DNA from: Nevskia sp.
Lineage (GTDB): Bacteria > Pseudomonadota > Gammaproteobacteria > Nevskiales > Nevskiaceae
Length of the DNA: 64,000 nt
Direction: 5' to 3'
Assembly: GCA_021732745.1 (NCBI GenBank)
Contig: JAKFUK010000002.1
Location: 310,001 to 374,000 of the forward strand
Every line of letters begins with the position of its first letter. The first letter of the stretch is position 1. Shown piece by piece: positions 55,551 to 64,000 of this stretch. The position numbers were made by a program, and so were the translations under genes. Below the pieces are notes generated by a model. It saw nothing but the letters and a program-made list of their open reading frames with translations. It was not told the DNA's origin and ran no database searches.

Positions 55551-57848
55551 ATGGAAAGGATTTCGTGCCGGTTGGCGGCCGGCTTGCTGGCCTTGGTGCT
55601 CGGCGGCTGCGGTACCGGCGGCGCTCAGCAGCCCGGCATTACCTTGTCGCTGGTGCCGCCGTCGATTGCGCTCGGCGCATCGTCCACGGTGAGCTGGTCC
55701 GCCACCTCGGCGGTGAGCTGCGTCGCCAGCGGGGCGTGGAGCGGCCCGCGGCCGATCAGCGGCTCGGAAACGGTGACGCCCACCGCGCCCGGCAGCTACA
55801 CCTACACTCTGAGCTGCAACAACACCGAACTCGGTGCCTCGTCCAGCATCACCCAGACGGTGACGCCGCCGGTCGAGCAGTCCTTGACCATCGAAGGCCA
55901 GGTCGTCGATCGGCCGATCGCCAACGCGGCGGTCACGGTTCGCGTGGGCAGTCGCAATTTCACCGGCTCGGCCGGTGCCGACGGCCGCTACAGCATCGTC
56001 GCCACCCTGCCCTCAACGGCGGTCGGCGATTTCGTGAGCATCGACGCTGTCGGCAGCAGCGCTGACCCCAGCGTCCGCTTCCGCAGCCTGCTCGGACCGT
56101 TCTCCGCCCTGCTGACGCAGGCCGGCTTTGATCGCCGGCTGGTGGCCAGCGAGAACTTCAATGTCAACGTCACCAATGTCTCGACGGCGGAAGCGGTGCT
56201 GGTGTCGGAAGCGAATGGCGGCGCGTTGCCGGGGGATGCCGGTGCGCTGGCGCGTGGACGCCTGGAGGTGGATCAGGATCGCCTGACCGAATACGCCACG
56301 ATCATTCGCCTGGTTGTGAACGGGGAATTCGCACTGCCCTCGGGCGTCGTCGATACGCTCGATCTGGTAGACGACGAAGCGACCCGGTTCGGCTTTCTCA
56401 TCTTCCTGCGCACCGATGAGGTCCGCGAAGCGCGCTATGTCGCGGCCCGCGCCACGGTTGATGCCGATCCCGCACTGACGCCGGGCGTGACGACCGCCGC
56501 CGTGCCGCGCACCCTGTACCTGCCGATCCGCAGCACGCGTGCGCTGCAGTTCCGCTACGCCGTGGTCAACGGCCCTATCGACAGCTTCGAGCTGAACGCC
56601 GACGGCAGCGGCGTGTTCTTGTCAACCGCCGGCGCCCTACCCGGCCTGCGCTGGGCCGTCGACGGCAACCGGACCCTGCAGCTGAGTTTCGTGCCGCCGT
56701 TGATCGGTGATCCGGCGGAGCGGCCGTTCATCGATCCGGCTACCGGCACCGAGGTGTTTGTCGCGTGTCGAATCGAACTGCGCGGCATCGCCGTGCGGCG
56801 CGGACTCGGTGTCGGTGCCGTGCGTACCTTCACCTTCGTTCGGACCTGTGACGATCCGCGATTCAACGAGACAACTTTCGATCGCGGCGGTCGCTACTGG
56901 CTGCCGCTCGACGTCACGGAACCGTACTTGACCAGCAATGTCGCCGGCCGGACGTTCTCGCTGGTCGTCGACGCCTCCGAAGTCCCGAGTCTCGATACCA
57001 GTGCTTCGGGCGGGCTGGCGCAGGAAATCGCCAGCTTTTCCGCCAACGGCACCGGTTCACTGAATCCGACCGGTCGCAGCTTCACCTGGATCATCGAGGC
57101 GGATGGTGCCCTGCGCGTGACGCTGGGCAACGGCACGGTCAGCCGTTATCGCCGCTATGCGCGGCCGTTCGACGGTGCCGAACTGGCGGTTGCCGATCAC
57201 CGCTACACGGACGGACGCCGCCGGATCAGCGATCAGCTCGGTTACGCCAGCGACGGCAGCCTGGTGTTCTCGAACGCCACGATTCGCGGCGTCTACTATG
57301 CGTTTGGAGTCGGCTCCGATGGCTTCGAAAACGGAGGCGGATCGATACTCGGGTTTCCGCAGTTGCGTGGCAGCGTTTTCCAGTTTCTTGCCGGCGACGA
57401 GTTCCGCAACTCCAACGACGCTCTTTCCAGCAGCGACCCCGGCAGCCCGCGGATGATCAACCGCGGTTCCCTGCAACGCTGGGCTGTGCGCGGCGATGGC
57501 TCGGTGAGCGTGCAGCTCTACCGGCGTGCCAGCAGCAACGACAACACGGGCTGCGCGCTCGACAGCAGCGATCCGGATTGCAACCTGGTCATCGAACGCC
57601 GACTGGTGCCGATCGCGGCCAATGCAGCGGGTCGCCATTTCTGGTTGGAGCAGCTTCGCCTGATCGACGGCCTCACACCGGTGACCGCCAATACGCCCTG
57701 GCAAACCACCGTCCGCTTCTACGATTTCGCGCCGGCCGGCGACTATGAAGCTGCGGCCCACGGCCCCTCGGTGCCGGAAGCAGACAGTGCGGCGCGTGCC
57801 GAGCCGATCGAGCCCCGGGAATCGAACCAGTCGCCGCGCCTTTACTGA
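55551..57848 (+). CDS. Large lipoprotein with Ig-like and carboxypeptidase-regulatory-like domains
   Basis: A 765-residue lipoprotein with lipobox LGGC, Cys20. Residues about 28-105 are Ig-like (VSWSATSAVSCVASGAWSGP..., then GSYTYTLSCNN). Residues about 110-165 resemble a carboxypeptidase D regulatory-like fold (IEGQVVDRPIANAAVTVRVG...GADGRYSIVATLP). The remaining 600 residues are beta-rich with no motif I know. A hydrophilic Glu/Ser tail ends the protein. The ATG at 55551 has a strong GGAGGAGAG upstream. It overlaps the convergent rcnA stop by seven bases. Probably an outer-membrane surface or adhesion lipoprotein; its function is not known. Confidence 0.75.
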   Translation: MERISCRLAAGLLALVLGGCGTGGAQQPGITLSLVPPSIALGASSTVSWSATSAVSCVASGAWSGPRPISGSETVTPTAPGSYTYTLSCNNTELGASSSITQTVTPPVEQSLTIEGQVVDRPIANAAVTVRVGSRNFTGSAGADGRYSIVATLPSTAVGDFVSIDAVGSSADPSVRFRSLLGPFSALLTQAGFDRRLVASENFNVNVTNVSTAEAVLVSEANGGALPGDAGALARGRLEVDQDRLTEYATIIRLVVNGEFALPSGVVDTLDLVDDEATRFGFLIFLRTDEVREARYVAARATVDADPALTPGVTTAAVPRTLYLPIRSTRALQFRYAVVNGPIDSFELNADGSGVFLSTAGALPGLRWAVDGNRTLQLSFVPPLIGDPAERPFIDPATGTEVFVACRIELRGIAVRRGLGVGAVRTFTFVRTCDDPRFNETTFDRGGRYWLPLDVTEPYLTSNVAGRTFSLVVDASEVPSLDTSASGGLAQEIASFSANGTGSLNPTGRSFTWIIEADGALRVTLGNGTVSRYRRYARPFDGAELAVADHRYTDGRRRISDQLGYASDGSLVFSNATIRGVYYAFGVGSDGFENGGGSILGFPQLRGSVFQFLAGDEFRNSNDALSSSDPGSPRMINRGSLQRWAVRGDGSVSVQLYRRASSNDNTGCALDSSDPDCNLVIERRLVPIAANAAGRHFWLEQLRLIDGLTPVTANTPWQTTVRFYDFAPAGDYEAAAHGPSVPEADSAARAEPIEPRESNQSPRLY

Positions 57849-58648
57849 ACGGTCTGCAACCCCTCCCAGCCAATCTGCACGCTGATCAGTCCGACCACGA
57901 TGATCAGCGCGCTCGATAGATAAGGCGCGCGCGCCGCCCATTTGCCGAAGCCGCCGAAGCGGTTGCGCGCGGCTTTCAGGCTCAGGGCGGCGAGCACGCC
58001 GCTGAGCACCATGACCAGGGCCAGGCCGATGCTGAAGCCGAGCACCAGGGTCAGGCCCAGCGAGTATTTCTTCAGTTGCAGGCAGAGCAGCAGCACGGTG
58101 ATCGAGGCCGGGCACGGCACGAGGCCGCCGGTGAGGCCGAAGGCGACGATCTGGCCGGTGCTGGGTCGGCTGTCGCTGAAACGGCGTTCGATCTCGTCGG
58201 CATGGGCGCGGGCGTGGGCGTCCATCGCCTCGCTGTCAGCTTCGTGATGATGGTCGTGATCGTGATCGCCGGGGCCGTGATGGTGATGCCCATGTGCTGC
58301 CTGCTGCTCGCCGTGGATGCGCAGCAGCATCCACACCGCGATGGCGACGATCAGCACACCGGATGCCAGCTGGAACCAGGCTTCAGTGCGCTCGTTGTCG
58401 AGCTGCGCGCCGAAGTACAGGCCGGTCAGCGCCACGATCCAGACGATCAGGGTATGCGAAGCCGCCGCACTGACGCCGAGGAGGATGGCCTGCGACACCG
58501 TGCCGCGAATGGCGATGATGAAGGCCGCCATCATGGTCTTGGAGTGGCCCGGCTCCAGGCCGTGCAGCGCGCCGAGCAGCAGCGCACTCGGAATGAACAA
58601 CCACAGGTTCGACGAGCCCTGGGCCAGCAGTTCGGAGAAAGAGGTCAT
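57842..58648 (-). CDS. rcnA: Nickel/cobalt efflux protein RcnA family
   Basis: A 268-residue inner-membrane exporter of Ni2+/Co2+. The metal motif HGLEPGHSK (residues 29-37) begins the first segments; the His-rich cytoplasmic loop spans about 119-149 (runs such as HGHHHHGPGDHDHDHHHE). Later segments carry GLTGGLVPCPASITVLLLC. About six membrane segments. The ATG at 58648 begins the conserved region. No RcnR regulator gene is seen. Confidence 0.88.
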   Translation of the reverse strand: MTSFSELLAQGSSNLWLFIPSALLLGALHGLEPGHSKTMMAAFIIAIRGTVSQAILLGVSAAASHTLIVWIVALTGLYFGAQLDNERTEAWFQLASGVLIVAIAVWMLLRIHGEQQAAHGHHHHGPGDHDHDHHHEADSEAMDAHARAHADEIERRFSDSRPSTGQIVAFGLTGGLVPCPASITVLLLCLQLKKYSLGLTLVLGFSIGLALVMVLSGVLAALSLKAARNRFGGFGKWAARAPYLSSALIIVVGLISVQIGWEGLQTVQ

Positions 58649-58765
58649 CGCGGTGTGGCCGTTGATCCATGAATGCGGCGGCGATGATCGCACCGCTGCC
58701 GGACGCGCGTCAGCCCTGCGTGCCGTGCCTGCCGCCAGCCAGCGCGAAGGTCGAACGGCATCGTG

Positions 58766-60256
58766 TCAGCGCGCATCCACCGGGTAACGCGCCACACCGC
58801 GACTGGCGACGACGACCAGGACCAGCATCGGCAGCAGCAGGCCCAGCAGCGTCGGCAGGATCCGCCCGATCAGCACGCCCGCTGACTCCGGCTGGTACGC
58901 AAAGCGCGGGAACTGCGCGTAGTCGGCGGCGTCCAGCGGCCGGTTGGCGAGCACCCGGTCGTTGAAGTAGCCCTGCCAGCTTCGGTGGAAGTCATCGACC
59001 TGGCGCGCGAAATCGGCATACCGCCGATCGCTGGTGCCGGCGATCTCGTTCAGCGTGTCCTGCAGGAGCACGGCCGGCGACAGGAAGCGCAGCCAGGCGG
59101 TGGTGTCCCGCTGCGAGGCGATCTGGCGTTCGTGCACCGCCATCGTCGCTGCGATCCGGTCGCTCGCCAGCTTGACCATCATCACGCGCTGGCTGGCGGT
59201 CTTGTAATCCTTTTCGCTGACTGCGCCGCCGTTGTCGGCCGACTCGTGTTCGATCGCATAGCGCGCGGCATTGGCATCGGCCTCGCGCGCCGAATCGTTC
59301 TTCACTTCACGCAGCGTGTTGATCATTTCGGCGCGCGACGGCACCGGATACGCCAGTTCGACCGCCACGCTGCCCAGGGTCGGCACCACCAGCACCAGCA
59401 CGATCCAGGTGCTGACCAGGATCAGCGCGTTCTGCGCCGACCCCTTGCCGAGGCTGGTGACCGCCGCCGTGACGGCGAACCAGAAACCGACATAGGCCAG
59501 CACCACCAACAGCCAGACCAGGAGCCTCAGCGGTCCGTCGGCCTGAAGCACCGGGGCACCCATCGACAGCAGGAGCAGCAGCGTGAAGGCCACGAGCGGC
59601 AGCAGCACGAGTCCGGCCCGGTAGCCGAGCTTGGCCCACATCAGCACGGCGATGCGCACCGGATTGGACGCCACCATCGCCAGCGTGCCCTGCTCGCGCT
59701 CGGACGACAGCACGTTGTAGGACAGCGACACGATCACCAGCGGCAGCAGGAAGACGATGAAGAACGACAGGTCGAAGCGGCCGGCCAGGAGGTTGCCGGG
59801 ATTCTCGATCTCGTCGTTCAGCGCGAACGATTCCCGGGTGTCGGCCGACACCAGGACGTACGGCGGATTCAGGTCGCTCTGACCGATCGCGCTGACCGCC
59901 AGCGGCGACGGCGGCAGCGCGGCGTAGGTCGCGGCATGACGAAGTCCGACCCACAGCGGGCTGCGCGGATTCTGGAACGCGCTGGGCGGCGTGTAGCGGC
60001 CCTCCTGCATGTCGGCGAGCTTGCCGAGCTGCTCGTCGAGCCGTGCGCGCTCCTCGAGCTGCGCGCTCGCCAGCAGCGTGTTCTGACGATCCTGCCAGGC
60101 CACGCCGTTGGCGATGGCGTAGGCGATGGCGCAGAACAGCATGGCGACGATCACCGGCATCAGTCGCTCGGCGCGGAACAGCCGGCGCTCCAGCGCGAAC
60201 GCATCCCGGAACAACGACACCGCGACGGGGCGGTCAGTGGGGGCAGGCATGCTCAT
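58766..60256 (-). CDS. ABC transporter permease, ABC-2 type (second permease)
   Basis: A 496-residue membrane protein: one N-terminal segment (about 33-50), a long extracytoplasmic domain, then five or six segments grouped as FFIVFLLPLVIVSLSYNVLSSEREQGTLAMVASNP (the ABC-2 permease signature) through the C terminus. It overlaps the first permease by four bases and is third in an ATPase-permease-permease operon. The substrate is unknown; related three-gene sets include NosFY-like and DUF3526 exporters. Confidence 0.85.
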   Translation of the reverse strand: MSMPAPTDRPVAVSLFRDAFALERRLFRAERLMPVIVAMLFCAIAYAIANGVAWQDRQNTLLASAQLEERARLDEQLGKLADMQEGRYTPPSAFQNPRSPLWVGLRHAATYAALPPSPLAVSAIGQSDLNPPYVLVSADTRESFALNDEIENPGNLLAGRFDLSFFIVFLLPLVIVSLSYNVLSSEREQGTLAMVASNPVRIAVLMWAKLGYRAGLVLLPLVAFTLLLLLSMGAPVLQADGPLRLLVWLLVVLAYVGFWFAVTAAVTSLGKGSAQNALILVSTWIVLVLVVPTLGSVAVELAYPVPSRAEMINTLREVKNDSAREADANAARYAIEHESADNGGAVSEKDYKTASQRVMMVKLASDRIAATMAVHERQIASQRDTTAWLRFLSPAVLLQDTLNEIAGTSDRRYADFARQVDDFHRSWQGYFNDRVLANRPLDAADYAQFPRFAYQPESAGVLIGRILPTLLGLLLPMLVLVVVASRGVARYPVDAR

Positions 60257-61728
60257 GTCGGCCTCAGACGGCGAACCACGGTCAGGGCGAAGCCGCCGAT
60301 CATCGCTGCCCAGACCAGAAGCAGCAGCAGATTGCGCCACTGATTGCCCAGCACGCTGGCGGCCTGCGGAAGTCGGTACTCGAACGGCGCGATGCTGGCC
60401 CACAGCTCGGGGCCGGCCACGTAGTCGCTGCCGTCGTTCGGACGATTGCGGATCATGTCGGCCGCCATCGCCTTCTGGATTTCGCGGCGATAGCGCTCGG
60501 CGGCGGTCGCGAAATCGTTCTGCTGCGCGATGTCGGTGCCGGCCATGGCCATCGACCACGGTTGCAGTGCCGCCATCGGGAACAGCACCCCGGCCAGCGA
60601 GCGGATCCGTTCCTGCTCCAGGTAGATCGCCCAGAGGCGGCCGTAGTGTTCGTCGTAGATGCGGTAGCCGCGCTCGTCGTCCTCGTTCAGCGACAGGGCG
60701 CGGAAATTCACCGGCAGATCCTCGACGCGGCTCACGCCGTAGCGGGCCAGGACGCTGTCGCGGAACGCGATGAACGCGGGGTGCTTCTCGTCATGCCCGA
60801 AGTTCGCCTTCTTGGCTTGCGTGAGGGCGGACTGGAACTGCACCGCGCTCGGCGTCGGTGCGAGTCGGGCGGCGACATCGGTGATCGCGCGCGGCGCCAC
60901 GAAACAGTTGAGCACCCAGAACGCGAGCAGCACGATCAGGGCCTTGCGGGAACTGCCGCAGGCTGCCGACACGCCGAGCGACAGCAGCGCGAATCCGGCC
61001 AGATACACCGCGTAGCCGATGAACATCAGGCCGCTGCGGCCAAGGATGTCGAGACTGTCGACGTGATGCTCGTCGACGAAGAACAGCATCGCCATCGCCA
61101 TCAGCATCGGCGGCACCAGCAGGATCGCCAGCAGTGCGGAGATCGCCGTCATCTTGCCGACGAGCAGTTGCGCCGGCTGCACGCCGACACTGAGCAACTG
61201 GCGCAAGGTGCCGCGTTCGCGCTCGCCGGTGAACGCGTTGAAGGTGATCAGCACGATCAGCAGCGGCGACAGCACCTGCCAGACAAAGTTGATCGACAGG
61301 TCGCCGAACCGGCGAAGGCTGGTCGCATCGCGTGCCGGCCGGAAGCGGAATTCGTTCTGCTTGTGCGCTTCCATCCACACCGCCGAGCCGACATAGGGAT
61401 TGATTCCGGGATCCAGGAACGACAGCGGACTGGCCGGCTTGAACGCGTACTGGCCGTAGTGGGCTGCCGAATGCGGGTTCTTCTCGCCCTGCCCGAGCCA
61501 CTGCTGATACGACGTGTGGCTGGCGGCGGCGCGCTCGCGATCAAGCTGCTGCTGTTGCTGCCAGCCGAGCAGCAGCGCGGTCAGCATCAGCACGGCGATC
61601 AGCCCGCCGGCCCACTTGAGCCTGGCATCGCGCAGCAGTTCGGTGAATTCCTTGCCGGCGATGGTGGCCACCATCCCTGCCGGCGGCAGCGCAGGCACTG
61701 GCGCTGCGGTTTCGGTGATGGCGCTCAT
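60253..61728 (-). CDS. ABC transporter permease, DUF3526-like (first permease)
   Basis: A 491-residue permease built like its partner: N-terminal segment after GKEFTELLRDARLKWAGG, large outside domain, then FNAFTGERERGTLRQLLSVGVQPAQLLVGK and four or five more segments. The two permeases are paralogues and would form a heterodimer with the ATPase. It overlaps the ATPase gene by four bases. Confidence 0.85.
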   Translation of the reverse strand: MSAITETAAPVPALPPAGMVATIAGKEFTELLRDARLKWAGGLIAVLMLTALLLGWQQQQQLDRERAAASHTSYQQWLGQGEKNPHSAAHYGQYAFKPASPLSFLDPGINPYVGSAVWMEAHKQNEFRFRPARDATSLRRFGDLSINFVWQVLSPLLIVLITFNAFTGERERGTLRQLLSVGVQPAQLLVGKMTAISALLAILLVPPMLMAMAMLFFVDEHHVDSLDILGRSGLMFIGYAVYLAGFALLSLGVSAACGSSRKALIVLLAFWVLNCFVAPRAITDVAARLAPTPSAVQFQSALTQAKKANFGHDEKHPAFIAFRDSVLARYGVSRVEDLPVNFRALSLNEDDERGYRIYDEHYGRLWAIYLEQERIRSLAGVLFPMAALQPWSMAMAGTDIAQQNDFATAAERYRREIQKAMAADMIRNRPNDGSDYVAGPELWASIAPFEYRLPQAASVLGNQWRNLLLLLVWAAMIGGFALTVVRRLRPT

Positions 61729-62441
61729 GCGGCTTTCTTCCCGTAGGACAGATCCAGATAGATGCGTTCGAGTTCGGTGTGGTCGACCGTGTCGGTCCCG
61801 AACATCGCGGCCAGCACGCCACGCTGCATGATCCCGACGCGGGTACCGGTCTGCTTGGCCAGGAACAGGTCGTGCGTGGTCATCAGGATCGCCACGCCGC
61901 GATGCTTCATCTGCTCCAGCAGACGCGCGAACTCGTTGGCGGCCTGCGGATCGAGCCCCGAAGTCGGTTCGTCGAGCAGCAGGGCGCGCGCGTTCCGCGC
62001 CATCGCGATGGCGATGCCGACCTTCTGGCGCATGCCCTTGGAATAGCCTTCGACCCTGCGTGGTGCCGCGTCCGGCGCAAGCCCCGCCTGCACCAGCAAG
62101 TCCAGAAGCTCCGCCCGGGGCCGCTTCACGCCCAGCGCGAGCTTCGAGAAGTATTCGAGGTTCTCGATGCCGCTGAGGCTGCCGTAGAGCATCACCGTTT
62201 CGGGGATGTAGGCGATCTGCCGCTTGGCTTCCAGCGGTCGCGCGGCGACGTCGATGCCATTGACCGTCGCCGTTCCCGAGGTCGGCTGGATGAAGTTCAG
62301 GAACAGGTTGATGGTCGTGGTCTTGCCGGCTCCGTTGCCGCCGAGCAGACAGAAGATTTCCCCCGGCGCGACCTTCAGGTTCAGCCGATCAAGGGCCAGG
62401 TGCTGGTCGTAGCGCTTGGTCAGGTCGTTTGCTTCGAGCAT
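61725..62441 (-). CDS. ABC transporter ATP-binding protein
   Basis: A 238-residue ATPase: Walker A GGNGAGKTTT, signature YSKGMRQK, Walker B ALLLDEPTSGLD, and the switch His in MTTHD. Sequence type is that of exporter ATPases such as CcmA/NosF. The ATG at 62441 starts MLEANDLTKRYDQHLAL. First gene of the three-gene operon 62441-58766. Confidence 0.93.
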   Translation of the reverse strand: MLEANDLTKRYDQHLALDRLNLKVAPGEIFCLLGGNGAGKTTTINLFLNFIQPTSGTATVNGIDVAARPLEAKRQIAYIPETVMLYGSLSGIENLEYFSKLALGVKRPRAELLDLLVQAGLAPDAAPRRVEGYSKGMRQKVGIAIAMARNARALLLDEPTSGLDPQAANEFARLLEQMKHRGVAILMTTHDLFLAKQTGTRVGIMQRGVLAAMFGTDTVDHTELERIYLDLSYGKKAA

Positions 62442-62473
62442 GGCGGTCAGGTGGTGGGCAGGTGGCGAGACAT

Positions 62474-62511
62474 TGCTCTTAACTTTTATAGATTTTGTCT
62501 TACGATTTCTC
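62474..62511 (-). promoter_or_regulatory. AT-rich probable promoter tract for the ABC operon
   Basis: An AT-rich patch (with TTTTATAGATTTTG) about 35-70 bp upstream of the ATPase gene, in otherwise GC-rich DNA. It is the natural place for the operon promoter. I cannot assign -35/-10 boxes with good spacing. Confidence 0.35.
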
Positions 62512-62643
62512 GACGGTATCGCGACCGCGTGTCGGTCTGCGTTGACTTCGATCAGACCCGAACCCGGCGCAGCGATGAAACCGCGTGCCGGATGCCGAAT
62601 CCTGGGGCAACGGGCCGGGCCGGCCGTGCTGGCGGCTCGCCGG

Positions 62644-63372
62644 TCAGTCCTTCGGCTGCACCAGGCGCGCGGCAGCGAAGGCACGCATGTCGCGCAGCAG
62701 CTGCGGAGTGCGCAGGCTGGCACGCGGCGCGTGCGGCTCCAGCGCCATCCGCAGCAGGTGGCGGCAGTCGTCGAGCGATCGGCGGTCGAGCACGGATTCA
62801 TTGCGCAGCGCGATCAGGCTGGCGCCGGCCAGCGCACCGCGCGTGCCTTCGGCGCAAGGGCGAAACCCTTCGCTGGCCAGATAGCGGTAATGCCCGGCCG
62901 CATCGAGCGGCTGATCGAGCGGCAGGCCATAGCCCAGCTGCTCCAGCAGCCGTTTCTCGAAAATCCGCAGCGCCGCCTCGGCAGTCGCGGCATCGCCGGT
63001 CAGGCGGTCCAGCGCCACGCCATAGTCGCGATGGATCGCAGGATGCGGGTCGTGGCGCGCGAGCAGCTTCAGCAGCAGCTCGTTCAGGTACCAGCCGTGA
63101 AACAGGCGCTCGCCGACTAGTTCGATGCCCGGACCGGCGGCTTCCACAGCGGTCAAGGTGCCGAGTTCCCCGCGATCGAGCCAGGACAGCAGCAGCGGCC
63201 GGAACAGCGCCGTCACGCCGCGCTGCCTCGCCTTCGGACCGCGCTGGCCGCGGGCGATCAGGCCGATCCGGCCGTAGGTCGGCGTCAGCACTTCCAGCAG
63301 TTCGCTGGTCTCGCGATAGGGTTTCTGCGACAGCAGCCAGCCGGCTTCAAGCTCGATGCGCGTGCCGGTCAT
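62644..63372 (-). CDS. recO: DNA repair protein RecO
   Basis: A 242-residue recombination mediator: N-terminal OB fold (ELEAGWLLSQKPYRETSELLEVLTPTYGRIGLIARGQRG) and helical C-terminal part. The four zinc Cys of some RecO proteins are missing, as in E. coli. The ATG at 63372 begins the OB fold. Follows era directly, the standard order. Confidence 0.94.
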   Translation of the reverse strand: MTGTRIELEAGWLLSQKPYRETSELLEVLTPTYGRIGLIARGQRGPKARQRGVTALFRPLLLSWLDRGELGTLTAVEAAGPGIELVGERLFHGWYLNELLLKLLARHDPHPAIHRDYGVALDRLTGDAATAEAALRIFEKRLLEQLGYGLPLDQPLDAAGHYRYLASEGFRPCAEGTRGALAGASLIALRNESVLDRRSLDDCRHLLRMALEPHAPRASLRTPQLLRDMRAFAAARLVQPKD

Positions 63373-63391
63373 CGCCGCACCCGCGCCGGCT

Positions 63392-64000
63392 TCAGCCGCC
63401 TTCGTAGCCGAAGCGGCTGAGGGCCTTGGGATCATCGGTCCAGCCTTCCTTGACCCGCACCCAGAGCTTCAGGAACACCTTGCGGCCGGTCAGGGTTTCG
63501 AGTTCGCGGCGGGCGGCGGTGCCGATGCGCTTGAGCATGTCGCCGTTCTCGCCGATGACGATCTTCTTCTGGCCGTCACGCTCCACCCAGATGATCGCCG
63601 AGGCCTTGAGCATTTCGCCTTCCTGCTCCAGCGCCTCGGTTTCCACGGTCAGCGCGTAGGGCAGCTCCTGGGCCAGCGAGCGCATCAGCTTTTCGCGCAC
63701 CAGTTCGGAAATCGTGAAACTCAGGTCGTGGCCGACCACCTGCCCTTCCGGATACAGCGGCGGGCCATCGGGCATGCGCTCCATCAACTGCTTGGCCAGC
63801 ACATTGACGTTGGCACCTTTCAGTGCCGACAGCGGCATGATGAAGGCCCATTCGCGCAGCGGCCCGAGCTTTTCCATCAGCGGCAGCAGCGCGTTCTTGT
63901 CGTTGAACTGGTCGACCTTGTTGATCACCAGCGCCACCGGTGATTTCACCGACTTCAGGCGCTCCAGCACCGCGTCGTCCTCATCGGTCCAGCGGCCGGC
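63392..64000 (-). CDS. era: GTPase Era, C-terminal part (cut by window edge)
   Basis: 202 residues of Era, a GTPase for 16S rRNA maturation. The G4 motif NKVDQF and the C-terminal KH domain (WVERDGQKKIVIGENGDMLKRIGTAAR) are visible; the P-loop lies outside the window. It continues past position 64000 and is followed by recO after 19 bp. Confidence 0.96.
   Translation of the reverse strand, partial: AGRWTDEDDAVLERLKSVKSPVALVINKVDQFNDKNALLPLMEKLGPLREWAFIMPLSALKGANVNVLAKQLMERMPDGPPLYPEGQVVGHDLSFTISELVREKLMRSLAQELPYALTVETEALEQEGEMLKASAIIWVERDGQKKIVIGENGDMLKRIGTAARRELETLTGRKVFLKLWVRVKEGWTDDPKALSRFGYEGG

Noticed and set aside
58766..62441. ABC operon as a nitrous-oxide reductase maturation set (nosDFY)
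   Set aside because: Two long permeases of DUF3526 type and no nosD, nosL or nosZ are present. A general exporter is the safer call.

Overview
The window is high-G+C DNA (roughly two thirds G+C by eye), densely packed on both strands. The protein repertoire is that of a gammaproteobacterium: a fused RlmKL, EpmB, an era-recO and pdxJ-acpS pair, MetZ, AstB/AstD, a FimX-like protein, FlgG, and an E. coli-type Dcd. A lone RsxB next to Nth and the dispersed palindromes point to the Xanthomonadales/Nevskiales side, but that placement is an inference from gene content and not a phylogeny. The cell appears flagellated (flgG), probably has type IV pili (FimX-like), and makes an exported polysaccharide (Yjb/Gfc-type cluster).

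Layout. 1-238: start of flgG, cut by the window edge. 334-6543: exopolysaccharide secretion cluster (YjbH, a six-SLBB export protein, a YjbE/GfcA-like Thr-rich peptide on the opposite strand, YjbF lipoprotein). 6646-14430: rlmKL, amidohydrolase, dcd, a membrane-anchored protein, apbC, sbcB. 14488-17760: small membrane protein, low-GC small gene, acetolactate synthase-like enzyme, aquaporin. 17903-24991: metG, small membrane protein, rsxB, nth, epmB, fimX-like. 25112-28284: htpX and parC. 28556-30578: small secreted protein and a two-partner-secretion-type outer-membrane protein. 30586-33523: Phd/VapC module, GMC oxidoreductase, ParDE module. 33582-36296: MazG-GNAT fusion, NudL, metZ. 36446-41933: TetR regulator, AIM24-family protein, beta-lactamase-like lipoprotein, AtoE, MFS symporter. 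41990-46065: astD, ltaE, astB (part of arginine succinylation catabolism). 46141-46841: ribbon-helix-helix/PIN module. 46842-50996: FecR-SPOR protein, MTIP, hpt, nagZ, CYTH. 51286-55109: rlmD, cysM, HicBA, acpS, pdxJ. 55551-62441: large lipoprotein, RcnA and a three-gene ABC transporter, all lying between recO and pdxJ, which are usually neighbours. 62644-64000: recO and era (era cut by the window edge).

Between the genes are several families of dispersed inverted repeats (arms of 17 to 47 bp) and a heptanucleotide CTCACNC repeat. The heptad repeat is translated inside MetG and at the N terminus of MTIP. Four toxin-antitoxin modules are scattered through the window, three with candidate operators just upstream.

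No rRNA, tRNA, CRISPR array, complete insertion sequence or prophage was recognised. I found no clear new multi-gene defence or biosynthetic system. The more unusual items are the MazG-GNAT fusion beside a CoA pyrophosphatase, the orphan TpsB-like porin with a small secreted neighbour, the rearranged YjbEFH locus, the repeat families, and the compositional mosaic in metG.
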